From an uncultured Roseicyclus sp. (GTDB lineage Bacteria > Pseudomonadota > Alphaproteobacteria > Rhodobacterales > Rhodobacteraceae): a stretch of 64,000 nt of DNA. Within the stretch, counting starts at the first letter, position 1; each line of letters begins with the position of its first letter. The translations under genes and the position numbers were made by a program. The stretch spans positions 62,001 to 126,000 of the forward strand of contig CAKZPN010000027.1 of the NCBI GenBank assembly GCA_937139335.1. The letters run 5' to 3'. Of this stretch, positions 10,815 through 20,117 are shown one piece after another. Under the pieces are notes generated by a model. The model was not told the DNA's origin, did not search any database, and was given only the letters and a program-made list of their open reading frames with translations.

Positions 10815-11635
10815 CCGACCTGATCCCCCTCGCCGAGATGGCGCAGGCGGTGCTGACCACCGCCGACGCCCGCGAAAAGACCGCGTTGTCACGCCGCCAC
10901 GCGAGCGCATGGCAGGCGGCGCGGGGCGCGGGCGCGATGCCCGCGATCGGCCGCGCCGCGCCGCCCGACCGGCCCGCGCGGCCGAAGGCCCCCGCGCTCC
11001 TCGACCCACGCGAGGTGCCGCGCCGCCGCCCCGGAACTCCGGAGGGGCGCATCGCCATCCTGCACGCGGTGGCGCATATCGAGCTGAACGCAGTCGACCT
11101 GCACTGGGACATCATCGCGCGTTTCACCGACACGCCGATGCCGCCGGGCTTCTACGATGACTGGGTCCGCGCGGCCGACGAGGAATCGAAGCATTTCAAC
11201 CTGATGGCGGATTGCCTCGAGACGATGGGCAGCCATTACGGCGCGCTGCCCGCGCATGCCGGGATGTGGCGCGCGGCCGAAGACACCGCCGACGACCTGA
11301 TGGGCCGCCTCGCCGTCGTGCCGATGGTGCTGGAGGCCCGCGGCCTCGACGTGACGCCGGGCATGCTGGCGCTGTTTCGCAAGGCCAAGGACGACCCGGC
11401 GGCGGCGCAGGCGGTAGCCGCGCTGGAGGTGATCTATGCCGAAGAGGTCCACCACGTCGCCTATGGTTCGAAGTGGTTCCACTTTCTCTGTGGGCGCCAC
11501 GAGATGGACCCGAAGGATGCCTTTCACAGCCTCGTCCAGCGCTACTTCCACGGCGCGCTGAAGCCGCCCTTCAACGAGGAGAAGCGCGCCGAGGCCGGAC
11601 TGCCCCCCGATTTCTACTGGCCGTTGTCAGAGTGA
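10811..11635 (+). CDS. DUF455 family ferritin-like protein
   Basis: 274 aa if translation starts at TTG 10811, which overlaps the bcp stop (TTGA); an ATG a few codons later (10838) would give a slightly shorter protein. The central part has the acidic/His pattern of a ferritin-like four-helix fold: HIELNAVDLHWD, DEESKHFNLM and EEVHHVAYGSKWFH. This suggests a di-metal site. The family has no established biochemical role. Coupling to bcp hints at a redox or metal-stress context. Confidence 0.88.
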   Translation: MTDLIPLAEMAQAVLTTADAREKTALSRRHASAWQAARGAGAMPAIGRAAPPDRPARPKAPALLDPREVPRRRPGTPEGRIAILHAVAHIELNAVDLHWDIIARFTDTPMPPGFYDDWVRAADEESKHFNLMADCLETMGSHYGALPAHAGMWRAAEDTADDLMGRLAVVPMVLEARGLDVTPGMLALFRKAKDDPAAAQAVAALEVIYAEEVHHVAYGSKWFHFLCGRHEMDPKDAFHSLVQRYFHGALKPPFNEEKRAEAGLPPDFYWPLSE

Positions 11636-11721
11636 TCCTTGCAACAGATAGGAATTTTCGGCGGATTTTCGCCTAGTTGACCTAATTTCCGGTGCTTTTC
11701 GGCCGGCCCGGAGATACCGTG

Positions 11722-11750
11722 TTGAGACAACAAGCGGTCCCGAGTATTCC
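11722..11750 (+). promoter_or_regulatory. Possible sigma-70-type promoter for the M23/bactofilin pair
   Basis: TTGAGA (11722-11727) and TATTCC (11745-11750) are separated by 17 bases, about 75 bases before the chosen GTG start. The surrounding intergenic stretch is AT-richer than the genes. The match is weak and rests on spacing alone. Confidence 0.3.
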
Positions 11751-11823
11751 CCTAGGGAGCCGCAGCCGGCATGGGACGCCATGGCTTCGGTTCAAAAAAC
11801 GAGGGGAACATGGGGCAAAGAAC

Positions 11824-13164
11824 GTGACAGCACGTCTGATCGGCCGTCTTAACGCGGCAGTGGAGTGGCGCTTACCCGAACAGCGTCTTTTCCTGAAATC
11901 CGACCAGGGCACGCGGTTCATCCGGCTTCGCCCCCTCACCCAGGCCACCATCCTGACCAGCTTCGCGGTTCTCATCGCCTGGACAGTGATCGTCACCTCG
12001 GTCTTCCTCATCGACATGATCTCGGCCGGAAACACGCGCGACCAGGCGATGCGCGAGCAGATCATGTACCAGACCCGCCTCAACGAACTTTCCGAACATG
12101 TCGAGACCCGCACCGCCGAGGCCGTGCACGCCCAGAACCGCTTTGCGAGCGCGATGGACCAGGTCGCCGCGATGCAGGTGCGGCTGCTGGAATCCGAGGA
12201 GCGCCGTCGCGAGCTTGAAACGGCCGTCAACGTGATCCAGGCCACGCTGCGTCGCACCATCGGCGAGCGTGACGGCGCCCGGACCGAGGTTGCCTCGCTG
12301 CGCAGCGAGTTGCGCGCCGACACCGGCTCTGTCCAGACTGCCGCCGCGCGCGAGGCCGAACTGAACCGCGCCGTCGACCGGCTGGCGACGGCGCTCGAGG
12401 CGACCGCCGACCAGCGCGACGGATCGGCCACCCTGGTGGCCGAGGCCGCACAGGAAATCGACCGCCTGAACTTCGAGGCCGCGCTGGCCGATGAACGCCA
12501 GGAGCGCGTGTTCCGCCAGCTCGAGGAGGCCGTCGCGATGTCGATGGAGCCGCTCGACCGCATGCTCTCGGCCTCGGGCCTGTCGACCGACACGCTGATC
12601 GGCCAGGTCCGCGCCACCTATTCCGGCCAGGGCGGCCCGCTGATGCCGATCGCGGTCTCGACCATGGGCGAGGAACCCGACGCCATGTCGCTGCGCGCCA
12701 ACGAGCTACTGGGCGCGCTCGACGAGATGAACCTGCACCGGATCGCGGCCGAGCGCCTGCCCTTTTCCATCCCGGTCGGCGGCACCTATCGCAACACCTC
12801 GGGCTTCGGCTATCGCAGCGATCCGTTCAACGGCGGTCGGCGGCTTCACGCCGGTGTCGATTTCGCCGGCGCGCGCGGCACGCATATCCTGGCCGGCGGC
12901 GATGGCACGGTAATTTTCGCTGGCCGGCAAAGCGGTTACGGGCTGATGGTCGAGATCGACCACGGCTTTGGCATCACCACCCGCTACGCCCACATGACCC
13001 GCCTGACCGTCGGTGACGGCGAAAGGGTCTCGCGCGGGGAACACATCGGTGATATGGGCTGCACTGGGCGGTGTACCGGGACCCATCTGCACTATGAAGT
13101 GCGGCGCAACGGCGACCCGGTGAACCCGATGACCTTCATCACGGCAGGACGCGATGTTTTCTAA
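11824..13164 (+). CDS. Membrane-anchored M23 family metallopeptidase with DUF5930 N-terminus
   Basis: 446 aa from the GTG at 11824 (GGGG eight bases upstream); the family-typical beginning RLPEQRLFLKS follows. It has one inner-membrane segment near residues 40-65, a long periplasmic coiled coil (to about residue 250) and a C-terminal LytM/M23 domain. The zinc ligands are visible in GGRRLHAGVDFAG (H, D) and GTHLHYEVRRNG (HxH). M23 enzymes cut peptidoglycan cross-links. The gene overlaps the bactofilin gene by 11 bp. Known bactofilin-M23 pairs set cell shape in Helicobacter and some alphaproteobacteria, so I infer a shape or localised-growth role. Confidence 0.93.
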   Translation: MTARLIGRLNAAVEWRLPEQRLFLKSDQGTRFIRLRPLTQATILTSFAVLIAWTVIVTSVFLIDMISAGNTRDQAMREQIMYQTRLNELSEHVETRTAEAVHAQNRFASAMDQVAAMQVRLLESEERRRELETAVNVIQATLRRTIGERDGARTEVASLRSELRADTGSVQTAAAREAELNRAVDRLATALEATADQRDGSATLVAEAAQEIDRLNFEAALADERQERVFRQLEEAVAMSMEPLDRMLSASGLSTDTLIGQVRATYSGQGGPLMPIAVSTMGEEPDAMSLRANELLGALDEMNLHRIAAERLPFSIPVGGTYRNTSGFGYRSDPFNGGRRLHAGVDFAGARGTHILAGGDGTVIFAGRQSGYGLMVEIDHGFGITTRYAHMTRLTVGDGERVSRGEHIGDMGCTGRCTGTHLHYEVRRNGDPVNPMTFITAGRDVF

Positions 13165-13732
13165 ATCAAAGATCAATGAACCCGGGCCGAAGTCCTCCGG
13201 TGCCGAAAGCGGCACCGCCGCGACCAACTCCGATACCAAATCCAGCCCCAAGTCGGGAGCAGACATGTCGACCACCCCCTCTTCGTCTCCGAAAACCAAG
13301 CCCAACCCGTCGATCCTCAGCTCCGACCTGACGATCACGGGCAACCTGCGCACCACCGGTGACATCCAGGTCGAGGGCACGGTTCAGGGCGACATTCGCG
13401 CGCATCTTCTGACGGTGGGCGAGACCGCGAATATCGAGGGTGAGATCGTGGCCGACGACATCGTCGTGACCGGCCGCGTCGTGGGCAAGGTCCGCGGCCT
13501 CAAGGTTCGCCTGACCTCCACCGCGCGGGTCGAGGGCGACATCATCCACAAGACCATCGCGATCGAGAGCGGCGCCCATTTCGAAGGCTCCGTGCAGCGC
13601 GCCGAAGATCCGCTGTCGAGCGGCGGCCAGAACTCTGGCGGGATGCAGCGCCCGGCCTCCGCGCCCGCCCCGGCGGTGCCGCGCCCGGCCGCAGCCGGCC
13701 CCGCGCCGATGTCCGAGGCCAAGACCTCCTGA
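13154..13732 (+). CDS. Bactofilin (polymer-forming cytoskeletal protein)
   Basis: 192 aa. The N-terminus MFSKSK matches the short membrane-targeting start of Caulobacter BacA, which supports using the upstream ATG at 13154 inside the peptidase gene. A Ser/Pro-rich linker follows, then the bactofilin beta-helix core (GNLRTTGDIQVEGTVQGDI ... GEIVADDIVVTGRVVGKV), and a Pro/Ala-rich disordered tail. Bactofilins self-assemble without nucleotide on the inner membrane and recruit cell-wall enzymes. The overlap with the M23 gene suggests translational coupling and a joint complex. Confidence 0.95.
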   Translation: MFSKSKINEPGPKSSGAESGTAATNSDTKSSPKSGADMSTTPSSSPKTKPNPSILSSDLTITGNLRTTGDIQVEGTVQGDIRAHLLTVGETANIEGEIVADDIVVTGRVVGKVRGLKVRLTSTARVEGDIIHKTIAIESGAHFEGSVQRAEDPLSSGGQNSGGMQRPASAPAPAVPRPAAAGPAPMSEAKTS

Positions 13733-13757
13733 TCGGGCGCGCCTGATCCGAATTGAC

Positions 13758-13782
13758 AAAGCCGGGCCAAGCGCCCGGCTTT
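13758..13782 (+). terminator. Intrinsic terminator after the bactofilin gene
   Basis: AAAGCCGGGC and GCCCGGCTTT form a perfect 10-bp stem with a 5-nt loop, followed by TTTTTC. It lies between the convergent bactofilin and DUF2189 genes and can serve both. Confidence 0.88.
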
Positions 13783-13803
13783 TTTCTTGCCCTGCGGCCG
13801 GTG

Positions 13804-14595
13804 CTACTCCGCCTCCAGCGCCGCGCGGTAGATGTGCCAGGTCGCGTGCCCCAGAACCGGCAGCACCACGAAAAGGCCGAGCAGACCGGGCAGCATCCCG
13901 AGAAAGGTCAGCCCGGCGATGGTCGCGGCCCAGGCCAGCATCACGCCCGGATTGCGCCGCACCACCGCGATCGAGGTCAGCATCGCGGTGACGAAATCCA
14001 GCTCCTTCTCCAGCAGCAGCGGCAGCGACACCGCGGTCAGGCAGAACAGCACCCCGGCGAAGCCCGCGCCGAAGATCGTGCCGACCAGCAGCATCGTCAC
14101 GCCCTCGCGCTCCAGCAGATAGGCATAGGAGGTGGTGACATTGGTCAACGCCGAGGGCCCGAGGAACAGCGCGAAGAGCATGTGCGCGAAGAAGGACCAG
14201 AACAGGAAATAGACGATGATGATCCAGGCCATCGAGGGCAGTTGCCGCAGCCTCTGGCGCCAGATCACCCCGAAGATGTCGTTGCGCCGCCATTCCGTCT
14301 GCCCTGCCTCGAGCCGGCGCGACACCTCGTAGAGCCCCACCGCCAGGAACGGCCCTAGCAGCGGGAAACCGACCGTGATCGGGATTGCCCACCAGATCTG
14401 GTCGGTGACGAAGAGGAAGATGTAGAGCAGCCAGCCACCCACCACGTAGACGTGGGAAAAGAACAGCCCCATCATCGGCTTGCGCCAATAGTCAAAAAGC
14501 CCCGCGCGCAGCGCCCGGCCGATGTCGGCCAGTTCCATCTGCCGCAGCGCCGGCACTTTCGATGCCGCCAGCGGCGCCTCGATCGCCTCGCTCAT
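13804..14595 (-). CDS. DUF2189 family integral membrane protein
   Basis: 263 aa from ATG 14595, with a strong purine-rich ribosome site (GGGGGAGGGA) upstream. It has six or so hydrophobic segments, typical of the DUF2189 family, inner-membrane proteins of unknown function frequent in alphaproteobacteria. The N-terminal ~40 residues are soluble. It is preceded 76 bp upstream by an amidase gene on the same strand; there is no clear sign of a joint function. Confidence 0.87.
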   Translation of the reverse strand: MSEAIEAPLAASKVPALRQMELADIGRALRAGLFDYWRKPMMGLFFSHVYVVGGWLLYIFLFVTDQIWWAIPITVGFPLLGPFLAVGLYEVSRRLEAGQTEWRRNDIFGVIWRQRLRQLPSMAWIIIVYFLFWSFFAHMLFALFLGPSALTNVTTSYAYLLEREGVTMLLVGTIFGAGFAGVLFCLTAVSLPLLLEKELDFVTAMLTSIAVVRRNPGVMLAWAATIAGLTFLGMLPGLLGLFVVLPVLGHATWHIYRAALEAE

Positions 14596-14671
14596 GCCCG
14601 TCCCTCCCCCGGCTCCCCTGCCCGCGGAGATGGTAGCCGATGCGCCGGATTCGCGCCAAGCGTGTTGGTGA

Positions 14672-16057
14672 CTACGGTGACTGCGCGGGCGGGTGCAGCG
14701 CCGGCCAGTCGGTCGCCTCGTGATAGGCCCGCCCCAGCGCGAGGATCGTCGCATCTGCCCCCGGCGCACCGATCAATTGCACCCCGGCGGGCAGGCCCGC
14801 GGTGCCGAAGCCCGCGGGCAGCGCCAGCGCCGGCAGGCCCGCCAGGCTCGCGGGCACCACCACCTCCATCCAGCGATGATAGGTGTCCATCACCTGTCCG
14901 CCGATCGCCTCGGGCCAGCGCGCCTCCACCGGGAAGGGCCAGACCTGCGTCGAGGGCAGGACGACCGCGTCGTAGCGGGTGAACATCTCGCGCGCGGCGG
15001 CGAGCCAGGCCAGGCGCGTCTCGGCGGCCCATTCCACCTCGGCCACCTTGCGCGCGAAGCCGTGGCTGATCTCCCATTTCGCCTGCGCCGGCAGCAGCGC
15101 CTGCTCGGCCTCGTCGCGCCAATGCGCCCCGAGGCTCATCGCCACCGCGAACTGACGCAGGATCGTCCAGGCCTCCCACAGCGCCGGGGCGGGATAGGGG
15201 GCTGCCACCGGCTCCACCGCCCAGCCCAGCCCCTCCATCCCCTGCAGGGCCGTCTCGCATTGCGCGAGCAGGCCGGCCTCCATCGCATAGGCCCCGCCCC
15301 AGTCACCCAGCCAGCCGATCCTGGGCTGGCGCGGCGCCTTGCCCGATCCGAGGCGGTAGGCGCCGTCCGAGAGCGTGGCGAGCAGCGCCTCCAGGTCCGT
15401 GAGGTCGCGCGCCATCGGCCCGTCGGTCGACAGCCGGTGCTGCACCACGCCGTCGCGCGCCTCGCCCGGCACCAGCCCGGCCGTGGGTCGGAAGCCGTAG
15501 ACATTGTTCCAGGCGGCCGGGTTGCGCAGCGAGCCCATCATGTCCGAGCCATCGGCAACCGAGACCATCCGCAGCGCCAGCGCCGCCGCCGCCCCGCCCG
15601 AGGAACCGCCCGCCGACTTCGACAGATCGTAGGGGTTGCGCGTCGGGCCAAACACCGGGTTCACCGTGTGCGAGCCGAGCCCGAAGGCCGGCACGTTGGT
15701 CTTGCCGATGATGATCGCCCCCGCAGCCCGCAGCCGCCGCGCCAGCCCGTCATCCGCCACCGGCACGTGATCCTTCAACAGCGGCGAGCCGCGCGTCGAA
15801 CGCACGCCCTTCACCTCGACCAGATCCTTCACCGCCACCGGCACACCGTGGAGCCACCCCGCAGGCGGCATCGCCTCGGCCAGCCGCGCCTCGCCCATCA
15901 GCGCCTCACGGTCGCGCAGCGAGACGATCGCGTTCACCGGCCCGTTCACCGCCTCGATCCGGCCCAGGACCTCGCGCATCACCTCGACCGGCGACACCGC
16001 GCGCCGCGCGATCAGGTCAGACAGGGCGCTCGCCCCGAGTTGCCACAGCTCACGCAT
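14672..16057 (-). CDS. Amidase (amidase signature family)
   Basis: 461 aa. The amidase-signature Ser-Ser-Lys triad is visible: Lys in VAVKDLVEVKG, and the serines in SKSAGGSSGGAAAALAL. The glycine-rich run is typical of amide- or nitrile-derived substrate hydrolases. It is not GatA of the Glu-tRNA amidotransferase, because no gatC/gatB neighbours exist and the C-terminus differs. The substrate is unknown. It is likely cytosolic; no signal peptide. Confidence 0.9.
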   Translation of the reverse strand: MRELWQLGASALSDLIARRAVSPVEVMREVLGRIEAVNGPVNAIVSLRDREALMGEARLAEAMPPAGWLHGVPVAVKDLVEVKGVRSTRGSPLLKDHVPVADDGLARRLRAAGAIIIGKTNVPAFGLGSHTVNPVFGPTRNPYDLSKSAGGSSGGAAAALALRMVSVADGSDMMGSLRNPAAWNNVYGFRPTAGLVPGEARDGVVQHRLSTDGPMARDLTDLEALLATLSDGAYRLGSGKAPRQPRIGWLGDWGGAYAMEAGLLAQCETALQGMEGLGWAVEPVAAPYPAPALWEAWTILRQFAVAMSLGAHWRDEAEQALLPAQAKWEISHGFARKVAEVEWAAETRLAWLAAAREMFTRYDAVVLPSTQVWPFPVEARWPEAIGGQVMDTYHRWMEVVVPASLAGLPALALPAGFGTAGLPAGVQLIGAPGADATILALGRAYHEATDWPALHPPAQSP

Positions 16058-16088
16058 CGCACGCCCCTGCCCGACTTCTCTGTTTCAT

Positions 16089-16107
16089 AAATATCCCCGC
16101 CGGAGGC
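16089..16107. repeat. Short dispersed intergenic element, copy 1
   Basis: AAATATCCCCGCCGGAGGC sits just upstream of the amidase gene. A copy with 17 of 19 identical bases lies at 46670-46688, upstream of pgk. I recall similar strings as frequent intergenic sequence in Rhodobacteraceae genomes. Confidence 0.5.
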
Positions 16108-16217
16108 TCCCGCAGGCGCCACCCGCGCCGCCATCTGGCCCGAGGCGCGCGTCCGCCACAAGCGCCCATCGCGCGGGCAAGCGGCCCCGGAGGGTGCCCG
16201 AGCACGGGCGAGCCGCC

Positions 16218-17342
16218 TCAGTCCGTCGCCTGCGCCTCGGCCCGGCTCTTGCCCGAGAGATCCATCGCCAGCACGCTCGCCATCAGCCCGTCGAGATCGC
16301 CGTCGAGCACGCCGCCGGTGTCGCTGGTCTCGAACCCGGTGCGCAGGTCCTTCACCATCTGGTACGGCTGCAGCACGTAGGAGCGGATCTGGTTGCCCCA
16401 GCCCGCATCGCCCTTGTTGTCATGCGCCTCCTGGATCGAGGCAGTGCGCTTTTCCAGCTCCATCTGGTAGAGCTTCGATTTCAGCGCCTTCATCGCGATG
16501 TCGCGGTTCTGGTGCTGCGATTTCTCCGAGCTTGTCACCACGATGCCGGTCGCGAGGTGGGTGATCCGCACCGCCGAATCCGTCGTGTTCACGTGCTGCC
16601 CGCCCGCGCCCGAGGAGCGGTAGGTGTCGATCCGGATCTCGGACGGGTTCACCTCGATCTCGATGTTGTCGTCGACCACCGGGTAGACCCAGACGCTGGC
16701 GAAACTGGTCTCGCGGGTGCCCTTGCCGAAGGGCGAGATGCGCACGAGCCGGTGCACACCGCTTTCGGATTTCAGCCAGCCATAGGCGTTCGGCCCCTTG
16801 ATCTGGAACACCACCGACTTGATCCCGGCCTCGGTGCCGGGGCTCATGTCCTGCTGGTCGACCTCGTAGCCGTGGCCTTCCGCCCAGCGGACATACATCC
16901 GGCTCAGCATCTGCGCCCAGTCGCAGGCCTCGGTCCCGCCGGCGCCGGCGTTGATCTCGAGGAAGGCGTCGTTGCCGTCGGCCTCGCCGTCGAGCAGCGC
17001 CTCCAGCTCCCTCTTCGCGGCATCGGTCACGAGGGTGGCGAGCGCCGCCTCGGCCTCGGCCACAACCTCGGCGTCGTCCTCGGCCTCGCCCAGTTCGATC
17101 AGCTCGACATTGTCCTCGAGCCCGCGCCTGATGGCGTCATGGGTGCCCAGCATGTCGACCAGCGCCTGCCGGTCGCGCATCAGCTTCTGCGCGCGCGCGG
17201 GGTCGTTCCACAGGTCGGGGTCCTCCACGCGGGCGTTGAACTCCTCCAGCCGGTGCTGCGCGGTGTCCAGCCCAAGCCGCTGGCCCAGCAGGGTCAAGGA
17301 CTTGCGGATCTTCTCGATATGCGATTGCGTCTCGGCGCGCAT
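16218..17342 (-). CDS. prfB: Peptide chain release factor 2
   Basis: 374 aa. RF2 reads UGA and UAA stop codons and triggers peptide release. The SPF anticodon-like tripeptide (RISPFGKG) and the catalytic GGQ (residues 247-249, SSGAGGQHVNTTDSAVR) are present. The reading frame is continuous from ATG 17342, so the +1 programmed frameshift found in E. coli prfB is absent. It lies 90 bp downstream of the PBP1A gene on the same strand. Confidence 0.97.
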   Translation of the reverse strand: MRAETQSHIEKIRKSLTLLGQRLGLDTAQHRLEEFNARVEDPDLWNDPARAQKLMRDRQALVDMLGTHDAIRRGLEDNVELIELGEAEDDAEVVAEAEAALATLVTDAAKRELEALLDGEADGNDAFLEINAGAGGTEACDWAQMLSRMYVRWAEGHGYEVDQQDMSPGTEAGIKSVVFQIKGPNAYGWLKSESGVHRLVRISPFGKGTRETSFASVWVYPVVDDNIEIEVNPSEIRIDTYRSSGAGGQHVNTTDSAVRITHLATGIVVTSSEKSQHQNRDIAMKALKSKLYQMELEKRTASIQEAHDNKGDAGWGNQIRSYVLQPYQMVKDLRTGFETSDTGGVLDGDLDGLMASVLAMDLSGKSRAEAQATD

Positions 17343-17432
17343 TGGCTCGGCCTCTTCCGGTGTCGTCAGAACCCGCAGATATACCAGTCAGCGGGCCAGC
17401 GACAAGGCCGGCAGGCGGGCCAGCAGGTCGGC

Positions 17433-20000
17433 CTAGTAGAGCCCGCCGGAACTGAGCGTGCCGAAGCCCGATTGCGTCGGCACCCGCACCGCCTCGCCGG
17501 TGGAGGTGGTGACGGTCTGGCCGCCATCCTCGGTCGGCCCGCCGTCCTCGCCCGGCCCGATCAGCGGCAGGTCCGAGCCCATGCCCCAGCCGCCGTCGAT
17601 GATCGAGAGGATGCCGAAATAAGGCTCCTCGCCCTGGCGGAACAGCTCGTAGACCACGTTCGCGCCCTGCGCGCCGTCGGGCAGGCGCTGGCCGGAATAG
17701 CGGTCGATCGGGAAGAACACGCCGCCCTCGGGCACCGCGAAGGCGCCGCCGCCGTATTCCTCGATCGCTTCGAGCATGAACTCGTTGAAGACCGGGCCGC
17801 ACATGCCGCCGCCCGACGCGCCCGACCCCAGCGGTTGCGGCTGGTCGTAGCCGATGTAGCAGCCCGCCGCGATGGACGAGGTGAAGCCCACGAACCAGAC
17901 ATCGCGCGCGTCGTTGGTGGTGCCGGTCTTGCCCGCCGTCGGCACCGGCAGGTTGACGGAGCCCGACGCGGTGCCGCGGTCGACGACGCCGCGCATCATC
18001 GAGGTGAGCTGGTAGGCGGTGATCGGGTCGATCACCCGCTCGCGGTTCGACATGATCGCGGGCGCCATGCCGGGATCGAGCGAGGCGACCTCGCAATCCG
18101 GGCAGAGCCGCTGGTCGTGGCGGTAGACGGTGTTGCCCCAGCGGTCCTGGATGCGGTCGACCAGCGTCGGCTCCACCCGCTCGCCGCCATTGGCGAACAT
18201 CGAATAGGCCGCGACCATGCGGAAGAGCGTGGTCTCCTGCGACCCCAGCGCGTTGGCGAGGAAGGGCTGCATGTCGTCGTAGACGCCGAAGCGTTCGGCG
18301 TAGCGCGACACGGTTTCCATCCCCACGTCCTGTGCCAGCCGCACGGTCATCAGGTTGCGCGACATCTCGATGCCGGTGCGCAGAGGCGCGGGGCCGTAGA
18401 AGCGGTTCGACGCGTTCGTGGGCCGCCAGATCCCCTCGCCGGTGTCGACCTCGATCGGCGCGTCGATGATGATGGTGTTGGGGCTGTAGCCGCTGTCGAG
18501 CGCGGCCGCATAGACGAAGGGCTTGAAGCTCGACCCCGGCTGGCGCGTGGCCTGCGTGGCGCGGTTGAAGCTGGAATGCTGGTAGGAGAACCCGCCCTGC
18601 ATCGCCAGCACCCGGCCCGTGTTCACGTCCATCGCCATGAAGCCGCCCTGCACTTGCGGCACCTGGCGCAGCGTCCAGCGGATGAAGCTGCCGTCCTCGT
18701 CGCGGGTCATCGCGCGCACATGCACCACGTCGCCCACCGACAGCAGGTCGCCCGCCACGCGCGCCTGCGAGCCGCGGTTGCCGTCCGCGTCCACGGGCCG
18801 GGCCCAGGTCACGTCCTCGGCGGGAATGTAATGGCCGTCCTCATCTTCATCGACGCCCTCGATCCCGATCCGGGCGGAGCTGTCGCCGACCGCCAGCACC
18901 ACCGCCGCCGACCAGCCGTCGATGTCGCGCGCGATCTCGGCCTCGGCCAGCGCGGCGCGCCAGCCAGCCTCATCGTTCAAAAGCGCGGTGTCGATGGTAT
19001 CGACCGGCCCATGCCAGAGGCCGAGGTTGCGGTCGTAGCGTTCCAGCGCGCGGCGCAGCGCACGGGCCGCCACGATCTGCAGGCTCTCGTCCATCGTCGC
19101 GCGCACGGTGTATCCGCCGGAAAAGAAGTCATCCTCGCCATACTGCGCCGAAAGCTGGCGGCGGATCTCGTCGGTGAAATAGTTGCGCGGGGGGATCGCG
19201 GTGCGGAACGGCTCGATATGGCCGCCCTGCACGGTCTCGAGCGGCATCGCCATGGTGCGTTCCATGTCCTCCCGGCTGATGTAACCGTTCTCGAACATCT
19301 CGCGCAGCACGTAGTTGCGCCGGCTGATCGCGCGGTCGTAGTCGCGCACCGGGTGAAAGTTCGAGGGCGCCTGTGGCAGCGCGGCGAGGTAGGCCACCTG
19401 CGCCAGAGTCAGATCCTCGAGATTGGCGTTGAAATAGGTCTGTGCGGCGGCGGCGACGCCATAGGAGTTCTGCCCGAGGAAGATCTCGTTGAGGTAGAGT
19501 TCGAGAATCCGCTCCTTGCTCAGCGCGCGTTCTATGCGGGCGGCCAGGATGATCTCGCGCACCTTGCGCTCGACCGTGCGCGAGCCGTCGAGCAGGAAGT
19601 TCTTCATCACCTGCTGGGTGATGGTCGAGGCGCCGCGCACGTCGCGCCCGCGGCTCTGGATCGCGTCGACGAAGGCCGCGACGATGGCGCGCGGGTCATA
19701 GCCGCCGTGCTCGTAGAAATTCCGGTCCTCGGCGCTGATGAAGGCCTGCGAGACCAGGTCCGGGATCTCCTCTGCGGGCACGAACAGGCGCCGTTCGGCA
19801 GCGAATTCGTCGACGATCATGCCCTCGCGCGAATAGATCCGGCTGATCGTGGGCGGCGTGTAGTTCGCCAGCGCCTCGGTGTTGGGCAGATCGCGGGAAT
19901 ACATGAACAAGATGCCGCCCACGCCGAGCGCCACGGCGATGATGCCGAGGGTCACGGCGCTGAAGATCGCGCCGAAGAAACCAATGATGAATCGGATCAT
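17433..20000 (-). CDS. mrcA: Penicillin-binding protein 1A (bifunctional peptidoglycan synthase)
   Basis: 855 aa from ATG 20000, which places the membrane anchor MIRFIIGFFGAIF at the very N-terminus. The GT51 glycosyltransferase domain has EDRNFYEHGG and GASTITQQ; the transpeptidase domain has the serine motif GSSFKPF, then SRN and GKTGTTN. An OB-like insertion lies between the domains, as in class A PBPs of the PBP1A type. It polymerises glycan strands and cross-links peptides in the periplasm. amiC lies upstream on the same strand, separated only by an opposing methyltransferase gene. Confidence 0.97.
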   Translation of the reverse strand: MIRFIIGFFGAIFSAVTLGIIAVALGVGGILFMYSRDLPNTEALANYTPPTISRIYSREGMIVDEFAAERRLFVPAEEIPDLVSQAFISAEDRNFYEHGGYDPRAIVAAFVDAIQSRGRDVRGASTITQQVMKNFLLDGSRTVERKVREIILAARIERALSKERILELYLNEIFLGQNSYGVAAAAQTYFNANLEDLTLAQVAYLAALPQAPSNFHPVRDYDRAISRRNYVLREMFENGYISREDMERTMAMPLETVQGGHIEPFRTAIPPRNYFTDEIRRQLSAQYGEDDFFSGGYTVRATMDESLQIVAARALRRALERYDRNLGLWHGPVDTIDTALLNDEAGWRAALAEAEIARDIDGWSAAVVLAVGDSSARIGIEGVDEDEDGHYIPAEDVTWARPVDADGNRGSQARVAGDLLSVGDVVHVRAMTRDEDGSFIRWTLRQVPQVQGGFMAMDVNTGRVLAMQGGFSYQHSSFNRATQATRQPGSSFKPFVYAAALDSGYSPNTIIIDAPIEVDTGEGIWRPTNASNRFYGPAPLRTGIEMSRNLMTVRLAQDVGMETVSRYAERFGVYDDMQPFLANALGSQETTLFRMVAAYSMFANGGERVEPTLVDRIQDRWGNTVYRHDQRLCPDCEVASLDPGMAPAIMSNRERVIDPITAYQLTSMMRGVVDRGTASGSVNLPVPTAGKTGTTNDARDVWFVGFTSSIAAGCYIGYDQPQPLGSGASGGGMCGPVFNEFMLEAIEEYGGGAFAVPEGGVFFPIDRYSGQRLPDGAQGANVVYELFRQGEEPYFGILSIIDGGWGMGSDLPLIGPGEDGGPTEDGGQTVTTSTGEAVRVPTQSGFGTLSSGGLY

Positions 20001-20117
20001 GTGGACCGCCCGTTCCGGAAGTTGGCAACCTATACCTGCGCCGGGGGGCGCGGGCAAATCACTTGCGCCTCATCTGCGCGGGTTTCCGCGCCTCTCGGGG
20101 CAGGTTAGGGTCCGCGC

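Noticed and set aside
11461-11480. GGTTCGAA string recalling a tRNA T-arm
   Set aside because: It lies inside the DUF455 gene and no acceptor or anticodon stem surrounds it.
16218-17342. Programmed +1 frameshift in prfB
   Set aside because: The reading frame is continuous with no internal stop near codon 26.
16194-20108. Long plus-strand open frame of ~1300 codons
   Set aside because: It is the antisense of prfB and mrcA, His/Arg/Gly-rich without domain signatures, a product of high GC.
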